A DNA stretch of 64,000 bases, from the NCBI RefSeq assembly GCF_036320965.1, contig NC_092234.1:42559032-42623031 (forward strand), in the 5' to 3' direction. Shown piece after piece: positions 23,756 through 33,757 of the stretch (the first letter of the stretch is position 1; the number at the start of each line of letters is the position of its first letter). The translations under genes were made by a program, and so were the position numbers. Source of the stretch: Panulirus ornatus (Eukaryota; Arthropoda; Malacostraca; Decapoda; Palinuridae). The notes below the pieces were generated by a model that did not search any database, was not told the DNA's origin, and saw only the letters and a program-made list of their open reading frames with translations.

Positions 23756-24163
23756 CTTACGTCACAGTACCTCTGAGGCTGACCTACCTCAAGGCGATAA
23801 CTTTTCACCCGCTGCTCCTTGACTCCGGAGACAGGTAGCTCCTCCTCGAAGCCAGACAGGAAGGGGGAGTGAGGGAGGGAGGAGAGGGAGGGATCCTAGT
23901 CGCTACACCACGGACGGAAACTCATTCCTCAACCACTTCAGTAATTAAAAGTCACTCGCTTTCATCCGCCTTCAGTGTCTTTCGCACACAGGACACCGAG
24001 CGAGCTGGTGGTGCGACTTTCTCCCTGGCCAACCCGTAGTGCAAGACCACACTCACACTGTCCCGCGGGCACACTTACAATCTACGTCGTCCACACTTAA
24101 ATACTTAACGTCAGAAAGTAATGTCAAGATCCTGTTCCTCCAGTACACATGTCTTTTGTAACT
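23359..24163. other. Non-coding stretch with (CA)n
   Basis: (CA)n at 23700-23753. The rest is ordinary-complexity, GC-rich sequence. Open frames of 80-110 codons have no recognisable domain. Confidence 0.5.
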
Positions 24164-24290
24164 CACTGGTACGACGGTACGACCCTTGAGCACGACGGTA
24201 CGACCCTTGAGCACGACGGTACGACCCTTCAGCACGACGGTGCGACCCTTGAGCACGACGGTGCGACCCTTGGGTCACGATGGCCTGACC
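24164..24290. repeat. Dispersed 21-bp family A, locus 5
   Basis: Five clean units of TACGACCCTTGAGCACGACG, the least diverged locus in the window and the best consensus source. Confidence 0.92.
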
Positions 24291-24664
24291 CTCTGACCTG
24301 ACCTGACCCTTAGCGGTGTCATTAGGTCAACCAGACCCGTGCGTCATATCCATACCCTTCATGACCACACTGCTCAACAACACGTTAACACTACACAACA
24401 CACGACCAAACCACGTACTGACCCGCTAACCATCACCAACGACCCCCCCCCCCACCCCACCACCCCCTCCCACCCCCAGCAGCATCGCTCTTGCCGGAAC
24501 CCAAACAAACAATTCTAAAACTCCTCTTAACAACAACAACAACAACAAAAACATACGTCTATATTAACAATACCCCCCCCATCCCCCCCTCCCTTGTAGT
24601 GTCCTTATCAGTCGGTCACTAATTACTCAACAGAAGCTGTGGCGGCGGGGGGGGGGGGGGGGGT
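24291..24664. other. Non-coding spacer
   Basis: C-runs at 24446-24455 and 24572-24580, (AAC)n at 24530-24547, and a G-run at 24647-24663. No gene. Confidence 0.55.
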
Positions 24665-25232
24665 GTCATCCTCCTGAATCACCATCATGATGACGTCATC
24701 CTCTGAATCACCATCACGATGACGTCATCCTCCTGAATCACCATCATGATGACGTCGTCTTCCTGAACCATCATCATGATGACGTCGTCTTCCTGAGCCG
24801 TCATCATGATACGTCATCTTCCTGAGCCGTCATCATCACGATGACGTCATCATCCTGAGCCGTCACCATCACGATGACGTCATCTTTCTGAACCATCATC
24901 ATGATGACGTCGTCTTCCTGGACCATCATCATGATGACGTCGTCTTCCTGAACCATCATCATGATGACGTCGTCTTCCTGGACCATCATCATGATGACGT
25001 CGTCTTCCTGAACCGTCATCATGATGACGTCGTCTTCCTGGACCATCATCATGATGACGTCGTCTTCCTGGACCATCATCATGATGACGTCGTCTTCCTG
25101 GACCATCATCATGATGACGTCGTCTTCCTGAGCCGTCATCATGATGACGTCGTCTTCCTGAACCGTCATCATGATGACGTCGTCTTCCTGAACCGTCATC
25201 ATGATGACGTCGTCTTCCTGAGCCGTCATCAT
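24665..25232. repeat. 30-bp minisatellite with CRE-like core
   Basis: About 19 units of ATCATCATGATGACGTCGTC followed by TTCCTGAACC and variants. At least four units carry the exact palindrome TGACGTCA; most others have TGACGTCG. The left end is more diverged. Minus-strand open frames reflect a period divisible by 3. Confidence 0.94.
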
Positions 25233-25537
25233 CATGACTATCATTACGCAATCACGGGTATGGGCGCCCATTCCTCCCCCCCCACACACACCACGGTAAA
25301 GGCCATGACGTCATCCGGGGCCGCTACCGGTTCCAGCGTTTGCTTCTTTTTTTTCTTCTCATTTCTCGCTCAAGCAACCGGTTCCCATTTTCCTTTTTTT
25401 TTTCTTTTTTTTTTTTTAACGCTTCCAGGGTGATGTGGTCGGCGCGCCTCACCAGTGACTTGAAAGTTGTCCTTGTTCACTTCCGTATGGCAACAACTGC
25501 ACGTACACAGTGCTTGACGCACGACGCCTCACTCCTA
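25233..25537. other. Non-coding spacer
   Basis: T-rich runs at 25346-25420 and one more TGACGTCA near 25307. No gene. Confidence 0.5.
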
Positions 25538-25562
25538 CACACACACACACACACACACACAC

Positions 25563-25650
<88 letters not shown>
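25538..25650. repeat. (CA)n(GA)n compound microsatellite
   Basis: (CA)n at 25538-25562 and (GA)n at 25566-25650, at the left edge of duplicated block copy 1. Confidence 0.95.
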
Positions 25651-25651
<1 letters not shown>

Positions 25652-25989
25652 AAGACCAGAGGTGAGAGTTAACAAGACGTGGTATGGTAACGGAGTTGTG
25701 ACAGGTGTTATCATGTTAATAATCTTCTGCGCATTTAACCCACGCAGGCTCCGGACGGCCAGGTGGAGTTAACACGCAAAGGCGGTGAAGTTAACATTAA
25801 AGAGGTAACTTTAACATTCACAAGTCGTAATGTTAACCAAATGATGAGGTGAATTTGACATTCAATGGAGGTAACAAGAACATTCAAAGGAGATGAAGTT
25901 AACATTCACAAGAGGTAACACTATTAACCATAAGAGGTAAAGTTAACATTCATGAAGTAAAATTAACATTCATGAGGCAAAAACAACAT

Positions 25990-26270
25990 TCACAAGAGGT
26001 AAATCTACCACTTAAGAGGTAAATCTACCAGTCAAGAGGTATATCTACCAGTCATGAGGTAAATCTACCAGTCAAGAGGTAAATCTACCAGTCATGAGGT
26101 AAATCTACCAGTCAAGAAGTAAATCTACCAGTCAAGAGGTAAATCTACCAGTCATGAGGTAAATCTACCAGTCATGAGGTAAATCTACCAGTCAAGAGGT
26201 AAATCTACCAGTCATGAGGTAAATCTACCAGTCAAGAGGTAAATCTACCAGTCATGAGGTAAATCTACCA
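25990..26270. repeat. 20-bp minisatellite (in block copy 1)
   Basis: About fourteen units of GAGGTAAATCTACCAGTCAA, with ATGAGG/AAGAGG alternation. Confidence 0.95.
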
Positions 26271-26479
26271 GGTGAATTCTTCGGGGGAGGGGGGGGTGGG
26301 GGGTAATTCACCCCCTACAGCCCAGGCTTCTGGGTTGGGTCACTGGTCGACATTCACACAGGAGGTTAGATCTATAACACGTGAGTCCCGTAATAACATT
26401 GCAGGGACCAAATATAGACCAGGTTGTGGGGGGCGGGGGGGGGGGGGTCCTGTCTTAACACTGTGTTGAGACATCTCGT

Positions 26480-26860
26480 CTCAACATCATGACCCGGATA
26501 TGAACCACATTACAAACTGGATATGGACCAGGAGGCTTGAATTCACCACATCATGACCCGGATATGGAACAAAATGGTTTGTGGTTACCACATCATGACC
26601 CGGATATGGACCAGGAGGGTTGAATTCACCACATCATGACCCGGATATGGACCAGGAGGGTTGCATTCACCATATCATAACCCGGATATGAACCAAAAGA
26701 TTTGTGGTTACCACATCATGACCCGGATATGGACCAGGAGGGTTGCATTCACCCCATCATGACCCGGATATGGACCAGGAGGGTTGCATTCACCCCATCA
26801 TGACCCGGATATGGACCAGGGGGGTGTGGAATTCACCCCATCATGTCCCGGATATGGACA
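26480..26860. repeat. 40-bp minisatellite (in block copy 1)
   Basis: About nine units of CATCATGACCCGGATATGGA followed by CCAGGAGGGTTGCATTCACC or an AACAAAATGGTTTGTGGTTA variant. Confidence 0.93.
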
Positions 26861-27344
26861 CCAAGGGTTTTTGAATCCCTGTACACCAGACAGGATACGC
26901 AGCAGAACACTTAATCATCTAATTAACATAATAAAAAAAACAGAAAAAGTTAGGGGCTAAAATCCGGTCTTATTACTCACACACCAGAAGTGTAAACCCC
27001 ACCTAACCTAACCTAACCCCGACCAGACACAAAGGACGTGCTGCTGACCTGGATCCAACATTGAGTAAATCTGATTCGACGGTTGTTAAACTAAACTAAC
27101 ATACACTTGCTTGATCTACGCTCCGTTAAATCTAATCTAACGTTAATTACTTCCCGACTTTAACCTAAGCCATCCAGAAGATAAACCTGGCCAATTTAAC
27201 CGACCATAAACCAATATTCTAACCTTAACATAGGGTAAACCTAAAGTTTATTAACATGGATCAACGTCATTTAACACCTAACCTAACTTAAACCTAACCT
27301 AAGTAAGACTGAAAACCTACCCGACCCAACTTGAATACCCTCAC

Positions 27345-27575
27345 TTAACATAAGTAGCAGACCCAGGTTACCTGTAGTAAAGTTAACGTATCGTCACTTA
27401 AGTATAAGTAGCAGACCCAGGTTACCTGTAGTACAGTTAACGTATCGTCACTAAAGTATAAGTAGCAGACCCGGGTTTCCTGTAGTACAGTTAACGTATC
27501 GTCACTTAAGTATAAGTAGCAGACCCGGGTTACCTGTAGTACAGTTAACGTATCATCACTTAAGTATAAGTAGTA
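27345..27575. repeat. 54-bp minisatellite (in block copy 1)
   Basis: About four units containing AGTATAAGTAGCAGACCCAG and CAGTTAACGTATCGTCACTT. Copies of ACCCAGG lie 54 bp apart. Confidence 0.93.
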
Positions 27576-27877
27576 CAGTTAAGTGCAGGTGGGAGCGGGT
27601 GTGTGCCCAGCCTAATGTGTTGGCGTGGCGCTCGTAATGGTAGGGAGGGAAAGGTCGTGAAGGATCGAATTGACTTCCACGCTGGTGCTCCTGTGTGAGG
27701 GTCGCGTGGCCGGCGGCGTGGCGCGGCGCGGCGTCATGAGATAAATACTACATTCTCCAGCCTCAGTCTGCCTCCATGACCACGACCACAACCTCTCATG
27801 CACTGCACCGCTGAATCGCCAAGCGATACGCCGCGCATGAGGCAACTAATTTTACGACGCTACACACGAGATCATCG

Positions 27878-27879
<2 letters not shown>

Positions 27880-27915
<36 letters not shown>

Positions 27916-27962
27916 ACACACACACCACACACACACCACTGAGAGAGAGAGAGAGTGAGAGA

Positions 27963-28013
<51 letters not shown>

Positions 28014-28049
28014 ATGAGAGAGAGAGGAGAGAGAGAGAGAGAGAGAGAG
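27880..28049. repeat. Degraded (CA)n(GA)n microsatellite
   Basis: CA-rich then GA-rich tract with many single-base breaks, in contrast with the clean tract in front of copy 1. Confidence 0.9.
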
Positions 28050-30500
28050 TTAAGACCAGAGGTGAGAGTTAACAGACGTGGTATGGTAACGGAGTTGTGA
28101 CAGGTGTTATCATGTTAATAATCTTATCTTGCGCATTTAACCCACGCAGGCTCCGGACGGCCAGGTGGATGTGTAAAACGGCATTAAGGCGGTGAGTTTG
28201 AAGTTAACATTAAAGAGGTAACTTTAAAATGTACAGAAGTCTGTAATGTTAACCCCCCAAGATGAGTTGAGGTGAATGTTCGACTGTGCAATGGAGGTAA
28301 CAAGAAGCATTCAAAGAAGGAGCTGAATGTTAACATTCACAGGAGGTAACACTAATATAATCATAATGAGGTGAAAGATTAGGCATTCATGAAGTTTTAA
28401 AAATTTAGACCATCAATGAGGGCAAAGAAGATAAAAAAACACATTCACAAGAGGTAAATCTACAGTCAAGAGGTAAATCTACCAGTCAAGAGGTAAATCT
28501 ACCAGTCAAGAGGTAAATCTACCAGTCATGAGGTAAATCTACCAGTCAAGAGGTAAATCTACCAGTCAAGAGGTAAATCTACCAGTCATGAGGTAAATCT
28601 ACCAGTCATGAGGTAAATCTACCAGTCATGAGGTAAATCTACCAGTCAAGAGGTAAATCTACAGTCATGAGGTAAATCTACCAGTCATGAGTAAATCTAC
28701 CAGTCAAGAGGTAAATCTACCAGTCATGAGGTAAATCTACCAGTCAAGAAGTAAATCTACCAGTCAAGAAGTAAGTCTACCAGTCAAGAGGTAAATCTAC
28801 CAGTCATGAGGTAAATCTACCAGGTGAATTCTTCTGGGGAGGGGGGTAATTCACCCCCTACAGCCCAGGCTTCTGGGTTGGGTCACTGGTCGACATTCAC
28901 ACAGGAGGTTAGATCTATAACACGTGAGTCCCGTAATAACATTGCAGGGACCAAATATAGACCAGGTTGTGGGGGGCGGGGGGGGGGGGGTCCTGTGTTA
29001 ACACTGTGTTGAGACATCTCGTCACAACATCATGACCCGGATATGAACCACACTACAAACTGGATATGGACCAGGAGACTTGAATTCACCACATCATGAC
29101 CCGGATATGGAACAAAATGGTTTGTGGTTACCACATCATGACCCGGATATGGACCAGGAGGGTTGCATTCACCCATCATGACCCGGATATGGACCAGGAG
29201 GGTTGCATTCACCCATCATGACCCGGATATGGAACAAAATGGTTTGTGGTTACCACATCATGACCCGGATATGGACCAGGAGGGTTGCATTCACCCATCA
29301 TGACCCGGATATGGACCAGGAGGGTTGCATTCACCCATCATGACCCGGATATGGACCAGGAGGGTTGCATTCACCCCATCATGACCCGGATATGGACCAG
29401 GAGGGTTGCATTCACCCATCATGACCCGGATATGGACCAGGAGGGTTGCATTCACCCATCATGACCCGGATATGGACAGGGGGGTGTGGAATTCACCCCC
29501 CGTTCATTGTCCCGGAGTGATGGACACTCCAATGGGTTTTTGAATTCCCTGTACACCAGACAGGATACGCAGCAGAACACTTAATCATCTAATTAACATA
29601 ATAAAAAAAACAGAAAAAGTTAGGGGTAAAACCGTCTTATTACTACACACACAGAAGTTGTAAACCCCCGACATACCTAACCTAACCCCGACCAGACACA
29701 AAGGACGTGCTGCTGACCTGGATCCAACATTGACTAAATCTGCCTTTCCGACGGTTTTGTTTAACCGTAAACTAACATACACTTGCTTGATCTACGCTCC
29801 GTTATTTTTAAATCTAATCTAACGTTAATTACTTCCCGACTTTAACCTAAGCCATCCAGAAGATAAACCTGGCCAATTTAACCGACCATAAACCAATATT
29901 CTAACCTTAACATAGGGTAAACCTAAAGTTTATTAACATGGATCAACGTCATTTAACACCTAACCTAACTTAAACCTAACCTAAGTAAGACTGAAAACCT
30001 ACCCGACCAACTTGGATGACCCTTGCACGTTAACATAAGTAGCAGACCCAGGTTACCTGTAGTACAGTTAACGTATCATCACTTAAGTATAAGTAGCAGA
30101 CCCAGGTTACCTGTAGTACAGTTAACGTATCGTCACTAAAGTATAAGTAGCAGACCCAGGTTACCTGTAGTACAGTTAACGTATCATCACTTAAGTATAA
30201 GTAGCAGACCCAGGTTACCTGTAGTACAGTTAACGTATCGTCACTTAAGTATAAGTTAGTACAGTTAAGTGCAGGTGGGAGCGGTGTGTGCCCAGCCTAA
30301 TGTGTTGGCGTGGCGCTCGTAATGGTAGGGAGGGAAAGGTCGTGAAGGATCGAATGACTTCCACGTGGTGCTCCTCCTGTGTGAGGGCCGCGTGGCCGGC
30401 CGGTGGCGCGGCGCGGCGTCATGAGATTTATACTTACATCTCAGCCTTCAGTCTGCCTCCATGACCACGACCACAACCTCTCATGCACTGCATCGCTGAT
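28050..30500. repeat. Tandemly duplicated block, copy 2 (indel-rich)
   Basis: Colinear with 25651-27830 but with many one- to several-base insertions and deletions, mostly indels rather than substitutions, e.g. around 28170-28440, 29500-29530 and 29620-29770. Internal arrays: 20-bp at about 28450-28825, 40-bp at about 29025-29475, 54-bp at about 30035-30255. Unit numbers differ from copy 1. The error style resembles noisy long-read consensus. Confidence 0.92.
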
Positions 30501-30829
30501 CGCACACACCACTACTACTGGTACCAAGTTACAAACTCCTCACGTCCTTTTTCTTGTGAAAAAAAGAGGCCCCGTGAGGGGAGTGGTGGCACCCACCCTC
30601 TGCCCCTTCCAGAGGTCGAACGGACGGAAAAAACGGGACGGGCGCGGCGTTCCGGCAGCGGGTTTCTGTTGAGCCGCAGGGTGAGGTCCCCTTGGCCGGC
30701 CGGGAAACCGCCGTTTCCCTTTCCGCTCTGTGTAACTCGGATCTACCAGGTTAGATGTAACCCTAATCACTCAAATCACAAGGACTAACTACTGTTGTTG
30801 TGGTACTGAGGGTACTCGCTGCCTGCTGC
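30501..30829. other. Non-coding spacer
   Basis: Ordinary complexity with nothing recognised. Confidence 0.5.
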
Positions 30830-30905
30830 TTTACCCCTTGAACATGACGGTACGACACGAAGGGCACGACGGTACGACCAATAAGCAAGACGGTACGACC
30901 AAATA
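30830..30905. repeat. Dispersed 21-bp family A, locus 6
   Basis: Three diverged units with CACGACGGTACGACCAA. Confidence 0.75.
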
Positions 30906-32404
30906 CAGTTGAATAACTGTCCACTTGCTGATGATGTCTGAACCAATCGGAACTTTAGAATAAAAGCAACCAACAGTTACAACTCTTGTAACTACGTACA
31001 ATTAAAAAAAGCTAACAAAAGAGAGAGAGAAGAGGAGAGAGAGGGGAGAGGGAGAAAAGGAGAGGGAGGAGAGAAAAGAGAGGAGAGAAAAGAGAGGAGA
31101 GAAGAGAGAGGGGAGGAGAGGGAAAGAGGGAAAAATTAGGGGAAAAGGTTTGGGGAAGGAAGATGAGAAGGAGGGTGAGAGAAGGAGGGGGAAAAAGGAA
31201 AATGAAAAGAAGGTGAGGAGGGGAGTGGAAAAAGAAGAAGAAGGAGAGAAAAGAGGGAAAGGAAAGAAAGAAGAAAAAAGGGTTAAACCCCCCTCCCCCC
31301 GGGTAAACCCCGAAAGAGGAAAATCTCCCAGTATGGGGAAATTCCCGGGGGATGGGTTCTAAATAAAGGGTTTAAAAAAATATGGGTTCTTTTTGAGGAA
31401 ATTTAATTCGGGGGAAAATTAATAAGGGTAAAAAGTTGGGAAAAATTTCCCCAGAGAGGTTTAAGAAGGGGCAAGAGGGTTTTAAATGGGAAAATTTAAA
31501 GAAAGGGGAAATTAAGTTGAGGAAATTGTCAAGAGGTAAATTTCCGGGCGGGGAGGAAACAAGAAAGGGAAACAAGCCAAAGGAAAAATTAAAGGGATAA
31601 AGGTAAAAAAAAGGGGAAATTTACCATCGGGGCCTGAAGAGGAAAATTAAGTAAGAGGAAACTCCAGAAAAAGAGGTAAATCTACGCGGGTAAACTGGGG
31701 TTTCGACGGGGTTGTGGGGGGACTAAACCCAAAGGGGCATGTGAAGGGGTCCCATGAAAAACCCAAAGGGAAAAGGTCTGTGGGGCCTGGATGGGTAGGT
31801 GACTGGGGGTTTCCAAGCGCTTTTACATTTAAAAAGAAAAAGAGGGAGGGTGGGCGGTGAGGCCCTTCCCCTTCGTCTGTTCGTGGCGCTACCTCGCTGT
31901 TCTTGCCCGACTCAGGGCTACGGTGCAGATGTTCGTGGGAGCTGGCCTGCTTCCCCCCAGCCGCCACATCGTGCCACATTAGCAAACCTGCCCCTCGAAA
32001 AAGACCACCCAGTTCAAAATAGTGTTTCCCCGGGGCAGTAAAAACAGGGACATGACCGTGTTTTTTAACCACCACCCCCCGTAAAAACTCTGTCGCCCTT
32101 GGAGGGTTCACCTGTTATGTACCTTACCTCCCAGATAACCTTCATCCAATCACTGTCATTCACCGGTCTGTAAACAGCTTACTCACGGGGTAAACTGATG
32201 AATAATTGACTCCCTGCAGCCCAGTTCCTGTTTTCCTACGCAACCCCTGACGCATCTCAATCACTGAGGCAACCCTCCTCCCCCCCCCCCCCTTCCCCCC
32301 ACATCCCGGACCCTGCAGCCTCGTCTGCACCCCAACCCGCAGCATGGGAAGGAGGGCACAATAAACGCGCCGCCCCTGCTGCAAAAATAAATAACACAGA
32401 ATCA
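30906..32404. other. Low-complexity, probably low-quality stretch
   Basis: 31020-31290 is almost pure G/A, and 31290-31790 is dominated by AAA, GGG and CCC runs. At 31520-31690 fragments resemble the 20-bp array unit (AAGAGGTAAATCTAC). At about 31870-31900, CGTCTGTTCGTGGCGCTACC resembles the retrotransposon tail core. It may be badly resolved repeat sequence. No gene. Confidence 0.5.
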
Positions 32405-32665
32405 TGGTAAGACCACGACGGTACGACCCTGGAGCACGACGGTCGACCCTGGAGCCGGGCCCGGGACGGGCCCTAGACACGCGGTAGACCCCGGAGCACG
32501 GCGGGGGACGACCCTGGAGCACGACGGTACGACCCTAGACACGACGGGACGACCCTGGAGCACGACGGTACACCCTGGACCCGACGGTTCGACCCTGGGG
32601 CACGACGGTACGGCCCTGGAGCACGACGGGTACGGCCCTTGGGGCCAAAGGTACGACCCTGGAAA
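32405..32665. repeat. Dispersed 21-bp family A, locus 7 (noisy)
   Basis: About eleven units of CACGACGGTACGACCCTGGA with unusual internal corruption (GGGCCC-rich insertions, missing bases) compared with other loci. Confidence 0.85.
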
Positions 32666-33054
32666 CCCCGAAGTCCGGGCCCTGGGGAAGGACGGACCCG
32701 GCCCCGGCCTAAAATGGTCGGCGGGCCGGCATTTCTCAAGAGGTCGAAACCCCCGGCCCCCACCCCAAAGGGCCCCGCCGTCCTGGGCCCGGGGGGTCCC
32801 CGTGCCCTCCCAACCCCCCCCGGCCCCAAAACCCCCCCCCAACCTGGTCGTCTCCGAGCGCAATACACGGCAAGGGGGAAAAATACGGGCCTCCGGGTTA
32901 AAAAAGGGGAGGGGAGAGAGAGAGGAAAAGGGGGAGAGAGAGGGGGAGAGAGAGGGGAGAGAGAGAGAGAGGGAAAAGAGGGAGAGAGAGGGGAGAGTTT
33001 TCCACGCGAAATCCGAACAAAGTCAGACAAAAATACTCGCCAGGCTTCCGTCGC
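32666..33054. other. GC-rich then G/A-rich non-coding stretch
   Basis: 32666-32840 is extremely C/G-rich and 32905-33000 is G/A-rich with GAGAGAGGGG runs. No gene. Likely low base quality. Confidence 0.5.
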
Positions 33055-33079
33055 AAAAAAAAAAAAAAAAAAAAAAAAA
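33055..33079. repeat. Poly-A tract
   Basis: About 25 A. No recognisable retroelement body lies upstream. Confidence 0.9.
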
Positions 33080-33299
33080 TATTACGCAGGGACGAGTGAA
33101 TGAATGAATGACTGTCTGTGTCCTGAATGACGATTGTTCATGGCGACACGGGAAAAGAAACTGTTGTGATCTATCGTCGTGGGTGAAACTAGGGAGGACC
33201 AGGACCACAGCTGCGGAGACCCGATGACCTGTGTACACACGTCCAGGTCCACGACCGAGAGGAGGCACGAGGGGAAACCAAGGTGTTGACAAGAATACT

Positions 33300-33440
33300 C
33301 CTGGGTGTAGACCAGTCACACGGTACACCCACCCTCAACACCACACTGGGTGTAGACCAGTCACACGGTACACCCACCCTCAACACCACACTGGGTGTAG
33401 ACCAGTCACACGGTACACCCACCCTCAACACCAAACTCAT
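33300..33440. repeat. 45-bp tandem repeat
   Basis: Three units containing CTGGGTGTAGACCAGTCACA and CGGTACACCCACCCTCAACA. Starts at 33301 and 33346. Confidence 0.93.
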
Positions 33441-33757
33441 TCATGCTTGTGTTTACCACTCGATAAAAACTAAACCGGACACCAAGGCCACTTGATCTCT
33501 TACCGAATTCTCCTTCCCTTACTCCTACTCTCACTCGCTCTCCCTCTTATACTAACTCGATCTACTCTCCAACGCTTTTACAACAACCAATTATTTACTA
33601 TCCGACACCGTTCTCCACTTTCCTTCAGTCAGCGTACAGCGGGCCTCCCCCTATCCTCTCAGTGAGATATCCTAGGACCACTTCCTCTCACGTCGCGTAC
33701 CAGGAACTTCCTCTCAGTGCGGTAGCAGGGACCTTCTCTCAGTGGGTTCTAGACCCT
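33441..33757. other. Non-coding spacer
   Basis: Ordinary complexity. The right part already shows diverged forms of the following 23-bp unit (CTTCCTCTCAGTG). Confidence 0.55.

Larger units (their letters stand above)
25651..27830. repeat. Tandemly duplicated block, copy 1
   Basis: From GTTAAGACCAGAGGTGAGAG to the CATGCACTGCACCGCTGA region, the block recurs at 28050-30500 in the same order: AT-rich leader, 20-bp array (about 25990-26270), G-rich joint, 40-bp array (about 26480-26860), CCTAA-containing unique segment, 54-bp array (about 27345-27575), GC-rich end. It contains no gene I can identify. Both copies are preceded by (CA)n(GA)n. Confidence 0.93.

Noticed and set aside
33055..33079. 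Poly-A as the 3' end of a retrotransposon
   Set aside because: The upstream sequence is C/G- and G/A-rich low complexity with no tail core or RT remnant.
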